A stretch of DNA of 64,000 bases from CBDAKK01 sp965196605 (GTDB taxonomy: Bacteria > Spirochaetota > Spirochaetia > WTKD01 > G963693115). The notes beneath the pieces are model-generated. The model saw only the letters and a program-made list of their open reading frames with translations. It did not search any database and was not told the origin of the DNA. Position numbers and translations under genes: made by a program. Shown here in pieces: positions 9,027 to 16,715 of the stretch. The DNA lies in NCBI GenBank assembly GCA_965196605.1, contig CBDAKK010000004.1, forward strand, positions 235,799 through 299,798, written 5' to 3'. Each line of letters starts with the position of its first letter. Position 1 is the stretch's first letter.

Positions 9027-9161
9027 GTGGGGCTAACGCCATAAGGAATAAGAGGCGTGAGCAAAAAACAAAACCACTTGTACGATAGCACCTACAACCG
9101 TACCACGGCGGGTACAAGAAGCGTTTGCTTAATACGCGGGGGTGTGGGGGGGTGCCCCCAC
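9027..9161. repeat. ~130-bp repeat, inverted partner at 4931-5064
   Basis: Reverse complement of the 4931 block. It abuts the 3' end of the permease gene and its terminal G/C hairpin could act as that gene's terminator. Confidence 0.93.
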
Positions 9162-9171
9162 AGAGTAGCCC

Positions 9172-10233
9172 TTATGTTTTTTTAACCAAGCCGATGTAGG
9201 GGCGTAGTTTTTTAATTGATGCAAGAAATACTAATGCTGTTACTGTTATGGCAACGGGGCGTGAGAGCATTGCTACTTGCCGTACCTCGGCGAGAATGTC
9301 CCACGAATACATGGCGACCAATTGGTTTAACATGAGTCCTGCAGCAATGGAAACCACAGTAACGCCTACAAGGTAGACAAACGAAGCCCTTTTGTTAATG
9401 AGCGTGTTGACAACGCCAATGGTTGCAACGTTAGACGCCGGTCCAACGAGTATAAAAACCAACACGGCTCCGGGCGAAATGCCCATGAGCAATAAGCCTG
9501 CAGCAATGGGCGTGGAAGCCGATGCACAAATATACATGGGAAATCCAACGGCAACCATTACCAGCATTGCAAGGAGGCCGTCGCCATACTGGGTGAAAAA
9601 ATCATGTGGAACATGGGTGTTAATAACAGTGGTTGCAATCAATGCTAGCAGCACCCATTTAAAGCTATCATCAAGCAAGGTGGTAAAGGCATAGCGCTGC
9701 CCATCAATAAAACGGGTTAGCACAGAAGGGCGCTTTGTGCTCTGCGTCTCTAGCGGCGCAGTAGCACTACAACATGAGTCTTTAGGCTCAGCAATGGGAC
9801 GCATTGGGAGTTTGAGGGTGGTCCACATAACCAAGCACGCCGTTATAATGGCAGTGCACAAGGATGCTATGAGCCGCACCACCGTCATGATGGGTCCCAA
9901 AATGGCGTAGGAAATTAACAAGCTATCAACGCTCGTCACAGGGGCAGAAATAAGAAAGGAAGTCAATGCACCCCTGCTTGCGCCGCTACGACGCAGCTCA
10001 GTTGTTACCGGTATGACGCTGCATGAGCACAAGGGAATGGGTGTACCAAGAATGGCAGCCTTAATAGACACCCAAATGCTCTCCTTACGCAAATGCCGAG
10101 CAATAAACTCGTTGGAGATAAAAGCATGCAAAAAACCTGCTATAAAGAACCCAAACCCCAAGTAGGGAATTGCCTCTAAAAAAATTTCTACGGCATTTGT
10201 CCACAATGCCGCTATGTGTTCTGAAAAACCCAT
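9172..10233 (-). CDS. SO_0444/ArsP-type permease (DUF318)
   Basis: This 353-aa polytopic inner-membrane protein belongs to the DUF318/ArsP_1 permease family. The family hallmark GTPIPLCSCSVIPV lies near residues 64-77 and a second conserved loop, SAPVTSVDSLLISY, near 96-110. About eight hydrophobic segments are visible. Members export metals or metalloids or methylarsenicals; the substrate here is not known. The central cytoplasmic loop carries a CC pair (DSCCSAT) that could bind metal. Two direct repeats lie across the promoter region, suggesting local regulation. AGGG precedes the ATG. Confidence 0.85.
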   Translation of the reverse strand: MGFSEHIAALWTNAVEIFLEAIPYLGFGFFIAGFLHAFISNEFIARHLRKESIWVSIKAAILGTPIPLCSCSVIPVTTELRRSGASRGALTSFLISAPVTSVDSLLISYAILGPIMTVVRLIASLCTAIITACLVMWTTLKLPMRPIAEPKDSCCSATAPLETQSTKRPSVLTRFIDGQRYAFTTLLDDSFKWVLLALIATTVINTHVPHDFFTQYGDGLLAMLVMVAVGFPMYICASASTPIAAGLLLMGISPGAVLVFILVGPASNVATIGVVNTLINKRASFVYLVGVTVVSIAAGLMLNQLVAMYSWDILAEVRQVAMLSRPVAITVTALVFLASIKKLRPYIGLVKKT

Positions 10234-10248
10234 GCCTGACCCTCACAT

Positions 10249-10283
10249 TCTTAAATTTACAAAGTGTCTTAAATTTACAAGTG
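10249..10283 (-). promoter_or_regulatory. Tandem direct repeats in the permease promoter region
   Basis: CTTAAATTTACAAAGTGT and CTTAAATTTACAAGTGTG lie back to back, 18 bp apart, 16-50 bp upstream of the permease start. On the minus strand they read TTGTAAATTTAAG twice and could serve both as operator and as part of the promoter. The pattern was not seen elsewhere in the window. Confidence 0.55.
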
Positions 10284-10300
10284 TGTTATATATGCCGCGC

Positions 10301-11326
10301 CTACGCGCCCTCCGCACATGCTACTTGCACCTTGCAGGTGTACTCATGCTCATTGAGCAGCAAGGCAAAACCATCTTCCAAATGCTCAAGCGACACCGTG
10401 TGACTCACAACATTGGCAAGCGAAACAGCTTTGCGCTCAAGAAGCTCTAAGGCGGTTTCAAAAACATGCGCAAAACGGAATGAACCGCGCACAGTAAGCT
10501 CCTTACTCATAATAGCATTAATCGGCAAAAGAGCGTCTTCAGGCGTTGTGCCAATTTGCACAAGCTGCCCGCCTTTTGCAACTTTTTCGTAGCATTGGTA
10601 AATGGCAGCGGGCGCGCCTGTGGCGTCAATGCACACATCAAAGGAACCGCGCTGTAAGGCGCTGGGCGTGTACACAGCATGTGCGCCGTTTTCTAAGGCG
10701 AGTTTTTCCACAGCCTTGCGCGTGTCCACAAGCGTAACAGAACGCGCGCCGCAGTGACGCAGCGCCTTGATGACCAGCTGCCCTATGGCACCGCCGCCAA
10801 AAAGGAGCACATGGCTTGTAGCAAGCCTTTCAATTTTTTTCACTGCGGCAAAGGCAACGCAAAACGGCTCAAGGAGCGCAAGCTCAGCTACGGGCACTGC
10901 AGCGGAAGCGACAAAACAATTGTGAGCGGGCACCACGGCGTACTGCGCAAAGCCGCCGTCCTTGTGCGGAAAGCAACTTGCAGAGCCAAAGAAAACCATG
11001 TCATCACAAAGATTGTAGCGCCCGTCTTTGCAGTAGGGGCACGCGCCACAGGGCATGGCGGGGTCTACGGCAACCATGTCCCCAAGCTTAAGCCTGCGTA
11101 CCGCACTGCCGAGGCTGTGCACCACGCCCACAAACTCATGCCCCAACACCAAGGGCGCGCGTGGCACAAAGTGTGCGCAACGTCCGTGCTTGTAGTACTC
11201 AAGGTCAGAGCCACAAATGCCCGCATACACAAGCTTTAGCACCACTTCGCCACTTTGCGGCGAAGGGAGTTCCTTTTCAACAAGCTGTAAGCACCGTGCG
11301 CCAAGGAGGGTTTGTGCCTTGTACAT
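10301..11326 (-). CDS. idnD: Zinc-dependent dehydrogenase, L-idonate 5-dehydrogenase-like
   Basis: This 341-aa medium-chain dehydrogenase has the catalytic zinc pattern GICGSD (residue ~38) and GHE, a structural zinc cluster CGACPYCKDGRYNLC, and a Rossmann segment LLFGGGAIGQLVIKAL. The stretch FFGSASCFPHKDGGFAQY closely resembles L-idonate 5-dehydrogenase, which oxidises L-idonate to 5-ketogluconate. Other polyol dehydrogenases of the family are possible. It ends only 67 bp upstream of the permease start. It is the last of a leftward run of small metabolic genes. An aldo-keto reductase related to diketogluconate reductases lies 2.4 kb upstream, which fits sugar-acid metabolism but does not prove it. 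Confidence 0.82.
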   Translation of the reverse strand: MYKAQTLLGARCLQLVEKELPSPQSGEVVLKLVYAGICGSDLEYYKHGRCAHFVPRAPLVLGHEFVGVVHSLGSAVRRLKLGDMVAVDPAMPCGACPYCKDGRYNLCDDMVFFGSASCFPHKDGGFAQYAVVPAHNCFVASAAVPVAELALLEPFCVAFAAVKKIERLATSHVLLFGGGAIGQLVIKALRHCGARSVTLVDTRKAVEKLALENGAHAVYTPSALQRGSFDVCIDATGAPAAIYQCYEKVAKGGQLVQIGTTPEDALLPINAIMSKELTVRGSFRFAHVFETALELLERKAVSLANVVSHTVSLEHLEDGFALLLNEHEYTCKVQVACAEGA

Positions 11327-11328
11327 GG

Positions 11329-11757
11329 CTATGTTCTACTCTTTTTCTTATTCAATTTGTATGTTAAGGCTAATTTAATACAGTGTTCAATCGTTTCAAT
11401 AGGGATATCATCTGATTCGTCAAAAACGATTGCACGATTTCCCTCATACTTAAGGTCGGGATACATATCCCTAAACATATCTACAAGCCCTGTTTTGCAA
11501 TGAAAGTAGATAGCATATCGGCCCTTCTGTGATTTTACTTGATCTACCCTAACAGTGCTTCCGCTTTTTGTTTCATTTGTTAAATAAGCGGGCTGTCCCC
11601 ACTTTAAAGTTTCCTCAAGTCTCCCCACACCTTTTGTTTTTAAAGCCACATCAAAAATGAGTTGCCTCAACAAAAGGAGTTTGTTCTTAATGCCTTGAGG
11701 GTAGGTTTCAAATAATATTTCAACTTCTTCGTCTTGAAATTCAGTTTTATTTTTCAT
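11329..11757 (-). CDS. DUF1801 domain protein
   Basis: This 142-aa soluble protein shows the DUF1801/YdhG-like pattern: an N-terminal helix pair, ETLKWGQPAY in the middle and YAIYFHCKTGLVDMF after it. Function in this family is not established. It lies 2 bp upstream of the IdnD-like gene and probably shares its transcript. No membrane or signal segment is present. Confidence 0.75.
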   Translation of the reverse strand: MKNKTEFQDEEVEILFETYPQGIKNKLLLLRQLIFDVALKTKGVGRLEETLKWGQPAYLTNETKSGSTVRVDQVKSQKGRYAIYFHCKTGLVDMFRDMYPDLKYEGNRAIVFDESDDIPIETIEHCIKLALTYKLNKKKSRT

Positions 11758-11778
11758 CTTTCATAAGACCCATCATAA

Positions 11779-12255
11779 TTAGTCTACCGCAACATATACT
11801 GCAACGTAGCTACCTTCTTCGTCTTTATTTTGCTTTGGATATTGTCTTGGGTCTTGCGCCTTGTGCACTTCAAAGTCCGCGCTGTAGCGCCTTTTCAAGG
11901 TGACATCCTGCCTCCATATGTCTTGCCATAGGCTTATAAGCGCATTGGGCATGGGGCCACGCGTCTCAAACTTTTTGTAAGCTCCGCCTTCAAACTCTCG
12001 CCCCACAAGCCCATGCGGCACGTCCTCCAGCGAATGCACACTCAAACCAACCATGGCGGTATACGCGCCGCGGTAGTCGCTTTCGTAGTCCGTGTACGCG
12101 CAATACACGTCGTCGCTTTTTTTGTTGTGTATGCGCGCTGCCACATCTTCTTTACAAAAGCGAGTCCACAAATCGCCGAGGTCTTGAGCCGACTTTCCGT
12201 TTTCATTTGTGGTGTATACCGACAATCCGATTATTGTAAAACTATCAAGATTCAT
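11779..12255 (-). CDS. GyrI-like effector-binding domain protein
   Basis: This 158-aa stand-alone protein resembles the bacterial transcription-activator effector-binding (GyrI/SOUL-like) domain. Signs are IIGLSVYTTNENG at the start, a DVYCAYTDYESDYRGAYTAM core, the FEGGAYKKFETRG strand-turn, and a C-terminal DFEVHKAQDP...VAVYVAVD strand. Such domains bind small hydrophobic or cationic ligands, either fused to AraC/MerR regulators or alone. There is no DNA-binding domain here, so direct regulation is unlikely. It lies between DUF1801 and DUF1304 genes on the same strand. Confidence 0.78.
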   Translation of the reverse strand: MNLDSFTIIGLSVYTTNENGKSAQDLGDLWTRFCKEDVAARIHNKKSDDVYCAYTDYESDYRGAYTAMVGLSVHSLEDVPHGLVGREFEGGAYKKFETRGPMPNALISLWQDIWRQDVTLKRRYSADFEVHKAQDPRQYPKQNKDEEGSYVAVYVAVD

Positions 12256-12300
12256 AAAGCACTTGCTAGAAAAAACACGGAGGCACGTATGCGCCTTGCG

Positions 12301-12660
12301 CTAGCGCAGACACATGGCGACAAGCGCAAACACGGCAGGCAGGGTCTGCACAAAGAAAATTTTGCACTTCTTAGCCGAGTAGGCGCCGTATATGCCCGCA
12401 ATTATAACGCAGATAAGAAAAAAAGTTGTTGCTGCGTAGTTTTGCGTGATAAAAGACCACAGCACTCCAGCGCCCAAAAAGCCGTTATAGAGCCCAAGGT
12501 TTGCAGCCAAACTGCGACTGTCGCGTGCAATCTCTTCGCTCTTCACACCAAATATTTTCATGACCTTTGGTGTTGTCCAAAAAAACATTTCAAGCACCAA
12601 AAAGTACAGGTGCTCTACGCCAACCAAGAGCGTGAAAAAAACATAGGTAGCATTAAGCAT
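12301..12660 (-). CDS. DUF1304 small membrane protein
   Basis: This 119-aa protein has four predicted transmembrane helices (about residues 3-27, 55-70, 75-92 and 100-117). It shows the DUF1304 pattern HLYFLVLEMFFW near the start and RDSRSLAANLGLYNGFLGAG in the middle. Function is unknown for the family; an inner-membrane location is expected. It is the first gene of the leftward series that runs to the permease. Confidence 0.83.
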   Translation of the reverse strand: MLNATYVFFTLLVGVEHLYFLVLEMFFWTTPKVMKIFGVKSEEIARDSRSLAANLGLYNGFLGAGVLWSFITQNYAATTFFLICVIIAGIYGAYSAKKCKIFFVQTLPAVFALVAMCLR

Positions 12661-12751
12661 ATATACACCTCTACTTCAATTATACACTATAAATTATAAT
12701 TTTTTATTCCTATTTTCTAATCTAAGGTGGATGTACATTGCTGCATCCAAC

Positions 12752-12796
12752 ACAGAGAATAAGGAAGAGGAAATAAAAAAAGAGACACCTTGTACG
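12752..12796. repeat. ~45-bp dispersed repeat, second copy at 14651-14694
   Basis: ACAGAGA followed by AAGAGGAAATAAAAAA and GACACCTTGTACG occurs here and again near 14.65 kb in the same orientation. Confidence 0.75.
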
Positions 12797-12831
12797 CAGC
12801 AATTTGAATCCAGCAATCTACCCATTGATAA

Positions 12832-12860
12832 TTGAAAATTGAAAAATTGTCTGATATACT
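12832..12860 (+). promoter_or_regulatory. Promoter for the Bdr-like gene
   Basis: TTGAAA (12832-12837) and TATACT (12855-12860) are separated by 17 bp, placing transcription start near 12867. This makes the in-frame TTG at 12832 an unlikely start codon and supports the ATG at 12892. Confidence 0.72.
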
Positions 12861-12891
12861 AAGAGCATGGCGCTCGCTCAAAAGCAAGAAG

Positions 12892-13266
12892 ATGACTTAC
12901 CATACTCCAGTAACGCATTATGAAATACTCACGGAACGTCTCAAGGACGCCCGCATTGATAGGCTTGAAGAAGTAATAAGTGAAAAATTTAATACCGTGT
13001 ATGAGCGGATAAACTCCACTAATGAACGAATAAATTCCACTAATGAGCGCATAGATAGTGTTAAAACAGAACTATTGACAGAAATAAAAAGCACAAACAC
13101 GCGTATAGATGCAACTAATCAACGTATTGATGGTGTTAAAACAGAATTATTGACAGAAATAAAAAACACAAATTCAAAACTAAACCTTGTGCTTGTTTTT
13201 ATGGGCATAGGGTTTTCTGCGTTGTTCGCCTTTATGAGCTTTGCGCTGCAGAATGCAATTAAGTAG
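12892..13266 (+). CDS. Bdr-like tail-anchored coiled-coil protein
   Basis: This 124-aa protein consists of a short N-terminal segment and a coiled coil built from repeats. INSTNER occurs twice and IDSVKTELLTEIK / IDGVKTELLTEIK also occurs twice. It ends in a single transmembrane helix (LVLVFMGIGFSALFAFMSFAL) with a very short tail. This layout recalls Borrelia Bdr proteins (IDxV-type repeats and a C-terminal anchor), whose role is unknown. The start at 12892 was chosen because a promoter overlaps the upstream TTG, and AAGAAG precedes the ATG. The near-identical internal repeats (13047-13082 and 13131-13166) could change copy number. Confidence 0.72.
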   Translation: MTYHTPVTHYEILTERLKDARIDRLEEVISEKFNTVYERINSTNERINSTNERIDSVKTELLTEIKSTNTRIDATNQRIDGVKTELLTEIKNTNSKLNLVLVFMGIGFSALFAFMSFALQNAIK

Positions 13267-13289
13267 CGAGAACCATAAAAAGCACGCCC

Positions 13290-13751
13290 CTAGGCATGCA
13301 AAAACTCAACGTCGTGCCTAATACTCGTTTCCTTACGAATAGTTAAGCCAACTGAACACAATTCATGCACGGCGCGCTTTGCAAAAAGCTGTATAATGGC
13401 GCGGTAATCTTCCAATTCGTCCTGCTTGCCAGCAATAACAAATTTTATATGAATGTCGCTAAAAGGCTTTGCTGCGCCCTCCGCCTTCCGCGTACCACTA
13501 ACATCAGCAAAAATGTCATGTACCTTTATGCCCTGTCTATAAAGCATGGAACTAAAGTCGAGTATTGCACAGCCGCCAAGCGCATACAGCAAAAGTTCTG
13601 TAGGCCTAAAACCCTTATTTTCGCCACCAAGCTCTGGCGTTCCGTCTATGTGTACTACATGTGTCTCACGCTCACCTAAAAAATGCACGGCTGCATTTTG
13701 CCTTGTAAGGCGCACAGACAACGGATCTGCCGCGCTTGCTACTTCGCCCAT
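13290..13751 (-). CDS. OsmC/Ohr-family protein
   Basis: This 153-aa protein of the OsmC superfamily has GFRPTELLLYALGGCAILDF, with the first redox cysteine (GGC), and ELCSVGLTI with the second. These proteins reduce organic hydroperoxides with a thiol pair. The YhfA-like branch is less well characterised, and this protein resembles that branch. It lies 13 bp downstream of the aldo-keto reductase gene, so the two are probably cotranscribed. Confidence 0.85.
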   Translation of the reverse strand: MGEVASAADPLSVRLTRQNAAVHFLGERETHVVHIDGTPELGGENKGFRPTELLLYALGGCAILDFSSMLYRQGIKVHDIFADVSGTRKAEGAAKPFSDIHIKFVIAGKQDELEDYRAIIQLFAKRAVHELCSVGLTIRKETSIRHDVEFLHA

Positions 13752-13764
13752 GTCCTTAAGCTCC

Positions 13765-14592
13765 TCAAAACAAAAAGGCTTCGGGGTCAGGACCCGAACG
13801 GTAATCTACATTCATGGCATCTATGGCAGCAAGCTCCTCTTCGCTAAGCTCAAAGTCAAAAATATTCAGGTTTTCCACCATGCGTTGGCGGTGCGTGCTT
13901 TTGGGGAGCACCCTACATCCGCGTTGCACACTCCAGCGCAGCGCAACCTGTGCAAGGCTTTTTCCGTGCCTTGTAGCAATGTCTTGTATCGCATCCAGCT
14001 TTGCTATTTTACCGCCCATAATAGGACGCCACGCCTCTATGATAATATCATGCTCTGCGCAATAACGACGCAACTCCGCTTGAGTAAAAAGCGGATTCAT
14101 TTCTATTTGGTTTATAACAGGCGTAGCAAGCCCCGCCTCACGCAAAGCCTCTAAATGGCGCGCATTGAAGTTGCTCACCCCAATGTCCTTGACCGTGCCC
14201 TCAGACTTCAACTTTTCAAAAGCCTTCCACGTCTCTATAAACTTATTTTCACCCGGCCAATGCACAAGAAACAAGTCTATGCTTTCGACTCCCAAGTAGT
14301 CCCTGCTTCTGCGCCCCGCACTCAACGCGGCATCATAGCCCTGCTCGTCATTCCACAACTTTGTGGTAATTTGCACGCTTTCTTGTAGCTTTGCATCGCG
14401 TACTGCGCGCCCAACGTCCTGCTCGTTGTCGTAGTACTTGGCAGTGTCTATGCTTCTGTAGCCCACTTCTAATGCTTCTGTTACCGCTTTGTAGGCCTCG
14501 TCTCCGGGCGGCACACGGTAGGTGCCAAAGCCAATAGCCTCTATGGAAAAGCGTTTTGATTGTATGTGTACCATTTTTTTATTGTAGCCCAT
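13765..14592 (-). CDS. Aldo-keto reductase (diketogluconate reductase-type)
   Basis: This 275-aa NADPH-dependent reductase has the AKR tetrad: Asp in SIDTAKYY, Tyr two residues on, Lys in TTKLW and His in VHWPG. Cofactor-binding signatures VSNFNARHL, NQIEMNP and the late LPKSTHRQRM are present. The closest family type is AKR5, which includes 2,5-diketo-D-gluconate reductases and methylglyoxal reductases. Real substrate is unknown. A start at the second Met (MVHIQSKRF) is possible. It leads a two-gene unit with the OsmC-like gene. Confidence 0.88.
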   Translation of the reverse strand: MGYNKKMVHIQSKRFSIEAIGFGTYRVPPGDEAYKAVTEALEVGYRSIDTAKYYDNEQDVGRAVRDAKLQESVQITTKLWNDEQGYDAALSAGRRSRDYLGVESIDLFLVHWPGENKFIETWKAFEKLKSEGTVKDIGVSNFNARHLEALREAGLATPVINQIEMNPLFTQAELRRYCAEHDIIIEAWRPIMGGKIAKLDAIQDIATRHGKSLAQVALRWSVQRGCRVLPKSTHRQRMVENLNIFDFELSEEELAAIDAMNVDYRSGPDPEAFLF

Positions 14593-15228
14593 ACCAAGAA
14601 GGCTTACAATGGAGTAGTAAAAAAGCAGGTGGATTCAAGGGGCAAGAGCAACAGAGAGGGAGAAAGAGGAAATAAAAAAGGGACACCTTGTACGATTGAT
14701 AAATAAAAGAAAAATCAAGAATCGAGGAGGAGTCGCAGATTCAAGATGCGCCGTGTATTTGACATTTCCCCGTAGTCTTTCAAAACCTCACACCCACCAT
14801 GCACACTACGCTCCAACGCAGTAGGCTTACAGACCCGCACAGTAGTTCTCCGCAACACCACAAAGCTACGCACGTCAAAATACAGCTTTTAATGTATAAA
14901 AACAGCAGAAACACACCAAAAGCTTAGACACAAGCGCCCTGCCTGTGCCACCTCATGAAAGCGCTCAGGCCATGCTGTAGCAAGCATGTCTCCATGGGTT
15001 GGAGAGAAAAGACTGGTGTTTTTTCAAAAATGTCTAGACTTGTTGGTGAAAAAGTCCCCATGAGCCTGAGAAAAACACGGGTGTTTTTGCACAGGCACTG
15101 CCACAGGGTTTTGTGTGCCCGCACAAAGGCACAGTGCCTCTGTCTACATAAGCCCTTTGCATACTTGTTTCACCGAGCTCGGTGCGTGGAGGAGGGCGAG
15201 CGCAATGCTACGGCGTGTCAGCTACGAG
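14593..15228. other. Intergenic region with two repeat families
   Basis: No gene is recognised in these 636 bp. The stretch carries one copy of the 45-bp repeat (14651-14694) and about 1.7 inverted copies of the 65-bp hairpin repeat also found near 43.4 kb. Small open frames here follow the repeats. Confidence 0.7.
14986..15090 (-). repeat. 65-bp hairpin repeat, inverted relative to 43.4 kb
   Basis: GGTGTTTTT recurs with a 65-bp period (15015 and 15080). TGTCTAGAC and GAAAAAGTCCCCATGAG lie between, the reverse complement of the unit tandemly repeated at 43398-43570. The copies here are more diverged. Confidence 0.82.
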
Positions 15229-16615
15229 CTACGGGTAAATTTTTGTAAGTGTGGTTGCGGCACCTGTGGCTGTACCAAGCTGCCCACTTTTGTTTGCACC
15301 CAAGCCCCATATTTCTTTTGTTCCGCCATTTTCTTTTAGCGCTAATACGTGCGCACCACCTACCGCAATGGCCTTCCACGTAGCACTGCCTCCAATCTGT
15401 TGCGGTTCATACTGAGTGCTTGAGGTACTCACTGCATTGCCGCCCTTCCCCCAAATCCACAAATAACGGTTTTTCTCATCAATAGCCAAGACATACTGCG
15501 ACCCCACTACCACGTCGTGCCATGCTTCCACTTTAGTCCCGCTCAGGGTTGCGGTAATTTGCTGCGGTTTGTGGGTGTATTTTTGCGTGTTTGTTTTATT
15601 AGAAGGGTCAAAATCTGTGCTAGGATCCTGTGCAAGCTGTCCCTTGCTGTTATCACCCCAGCCCCAAAGCTTGTTAGCTGTGTCTATGGCAAAGCTAGTA
15701 CCACCTCCTGCGGCTATGTGCTTGACGTTACACATAATTTGCATGGGTTTGGAAGATTTGTCTGCTACATCTCTATTGTTTTTTGCCAATTGTTGTAGCT
15801 TGTTGCTCCCAACGCCATAGACCATGCCATTATCAAGAATTGCGAGGGAATGCGCTGCCCCTGCGGCTATGTCGACCACTTTTGCTCCTTGCGCCGCAGT
15901 AATGGTGTGAAATCCAGCTGCGTTTGAAGGAATAGACGCGTTTGATGCTGCCGATGTAACAAGTTGGTAATCCGTATTATCTCCCCAGCCGTAGAGCATA
16001 TCTTGTTCATCTATGGCGAGTACATGCGCATTACCCGCAATTATTTTTTTAATTTTTGCTGTTGCGTTATAACTGATTTTTACTGGCGTAGACGTTCCAA
16101 CAGTACTAGTACCAACAGTACCCCGTAGGGATGTAGCAAGTTGATACCTATCATTTACGCCCCAGCCCCACATGCTGCCGTCCGCTTTCCACGCAATGGT
16201 GTATTTCGTGCCCGCAGTAACGCCAATCCATTTTTCATCGTTTCCTGTTGTTGTGACCTCTACAGGCTTTGAAATTGTCTTTATATTTCCTTGGCCAAGC
16301 TGCCCATTAATGTTGCTTCCCCAGCTCCACAGTTTACCGCTGTCATCTATAAACATGCTAAAGTAGCCCCCTGCGGCTAGGTGTTCATCTTCCTCATGGG
16401 TATTTGCTGCGTAAGCTTTACATTGCGTGTTTCCACTGGGGGGGGTGGGTGCCGGGATCTGGTTTGAAGCTACTTTCTTCTGTATTACCACCGCCGCCTG
16501 TGCCAGCATCATCTTGGGTGTCTCCGCGCGGTTTTGACCTGCCGGTGGGTAGACAGCCAACCACCATTACAACAAGAATTACAAAGCATACAAAAAGTGT
16601 TTTTTTAATGTGCAT
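15229..16615 (-). pseudogene. RCC1-repeat lipoprotein, out of frame at a C8 tract
   Basis: From ATG 16615 the frame encodes a lipoprotein signal peptide (MHIKKTLFVCFVILVVMVVG then CLPTGRSKP) and a Gly/Thr linker, and stops shortly after a run of eight C (minus strand, 16445-16438). The shifted frame then gives about 420 residues of RCC1 repeats with LWSWGSNINGQLG, MWGWGVNDRYQLA, LYGWGDNTDYQLV and similar repeats, forming a predicted beta-propeller. With seven C the gene is exactly 462 codons. The product would be a surface lipoprotein. A near-paralogue follows upstream (16716-18110). Either a phase-OFF allele, a decayed gene, or a homopolymer read error. Confidence 0.86.
16438..16445 (-). repeat. 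C8 slippage tract in the RCC1 lipoprotein gene
   Basis: Eight consecutive C on the coding strand lie between signal-peptide frame and RCC1 frame. Loss of one base, or gain of two, joins the frames. Confidence 0.85.
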
Positions 16616-16622
16616 AATACCC

Positions 16623-16645
16623 CCGATATACTATAATTATATCGG
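16623..16645 (-). promoter_or_regulatory. Palindrome just upstream of the RCC1 lipoprotein start
   Basis: CCGATATA and TATATCGG form a perfect 8-bp inverted repeat around 7 nt, beginning 8 bp before the ATG. On the minus strand the spacer and arms contain TATAAT/TATAGT-like -10 sequences, so a regulator bound here could block the promoter. Confidence 0.55.
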
Positions 16646-16715
16646 AATATGCATGTCACTTTGCATCTTTTATTTAAAATAAGTAACGCAAATGTTGCGC
16701 GCCCTTCTTAAACAA

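Noticed and set aside
12832..12891. TTG 12832 as start of the Bdr-like gene
   Set aside because: A TTGAAA-17-TATACT promoter overlaps it, so the message would begin downstream.
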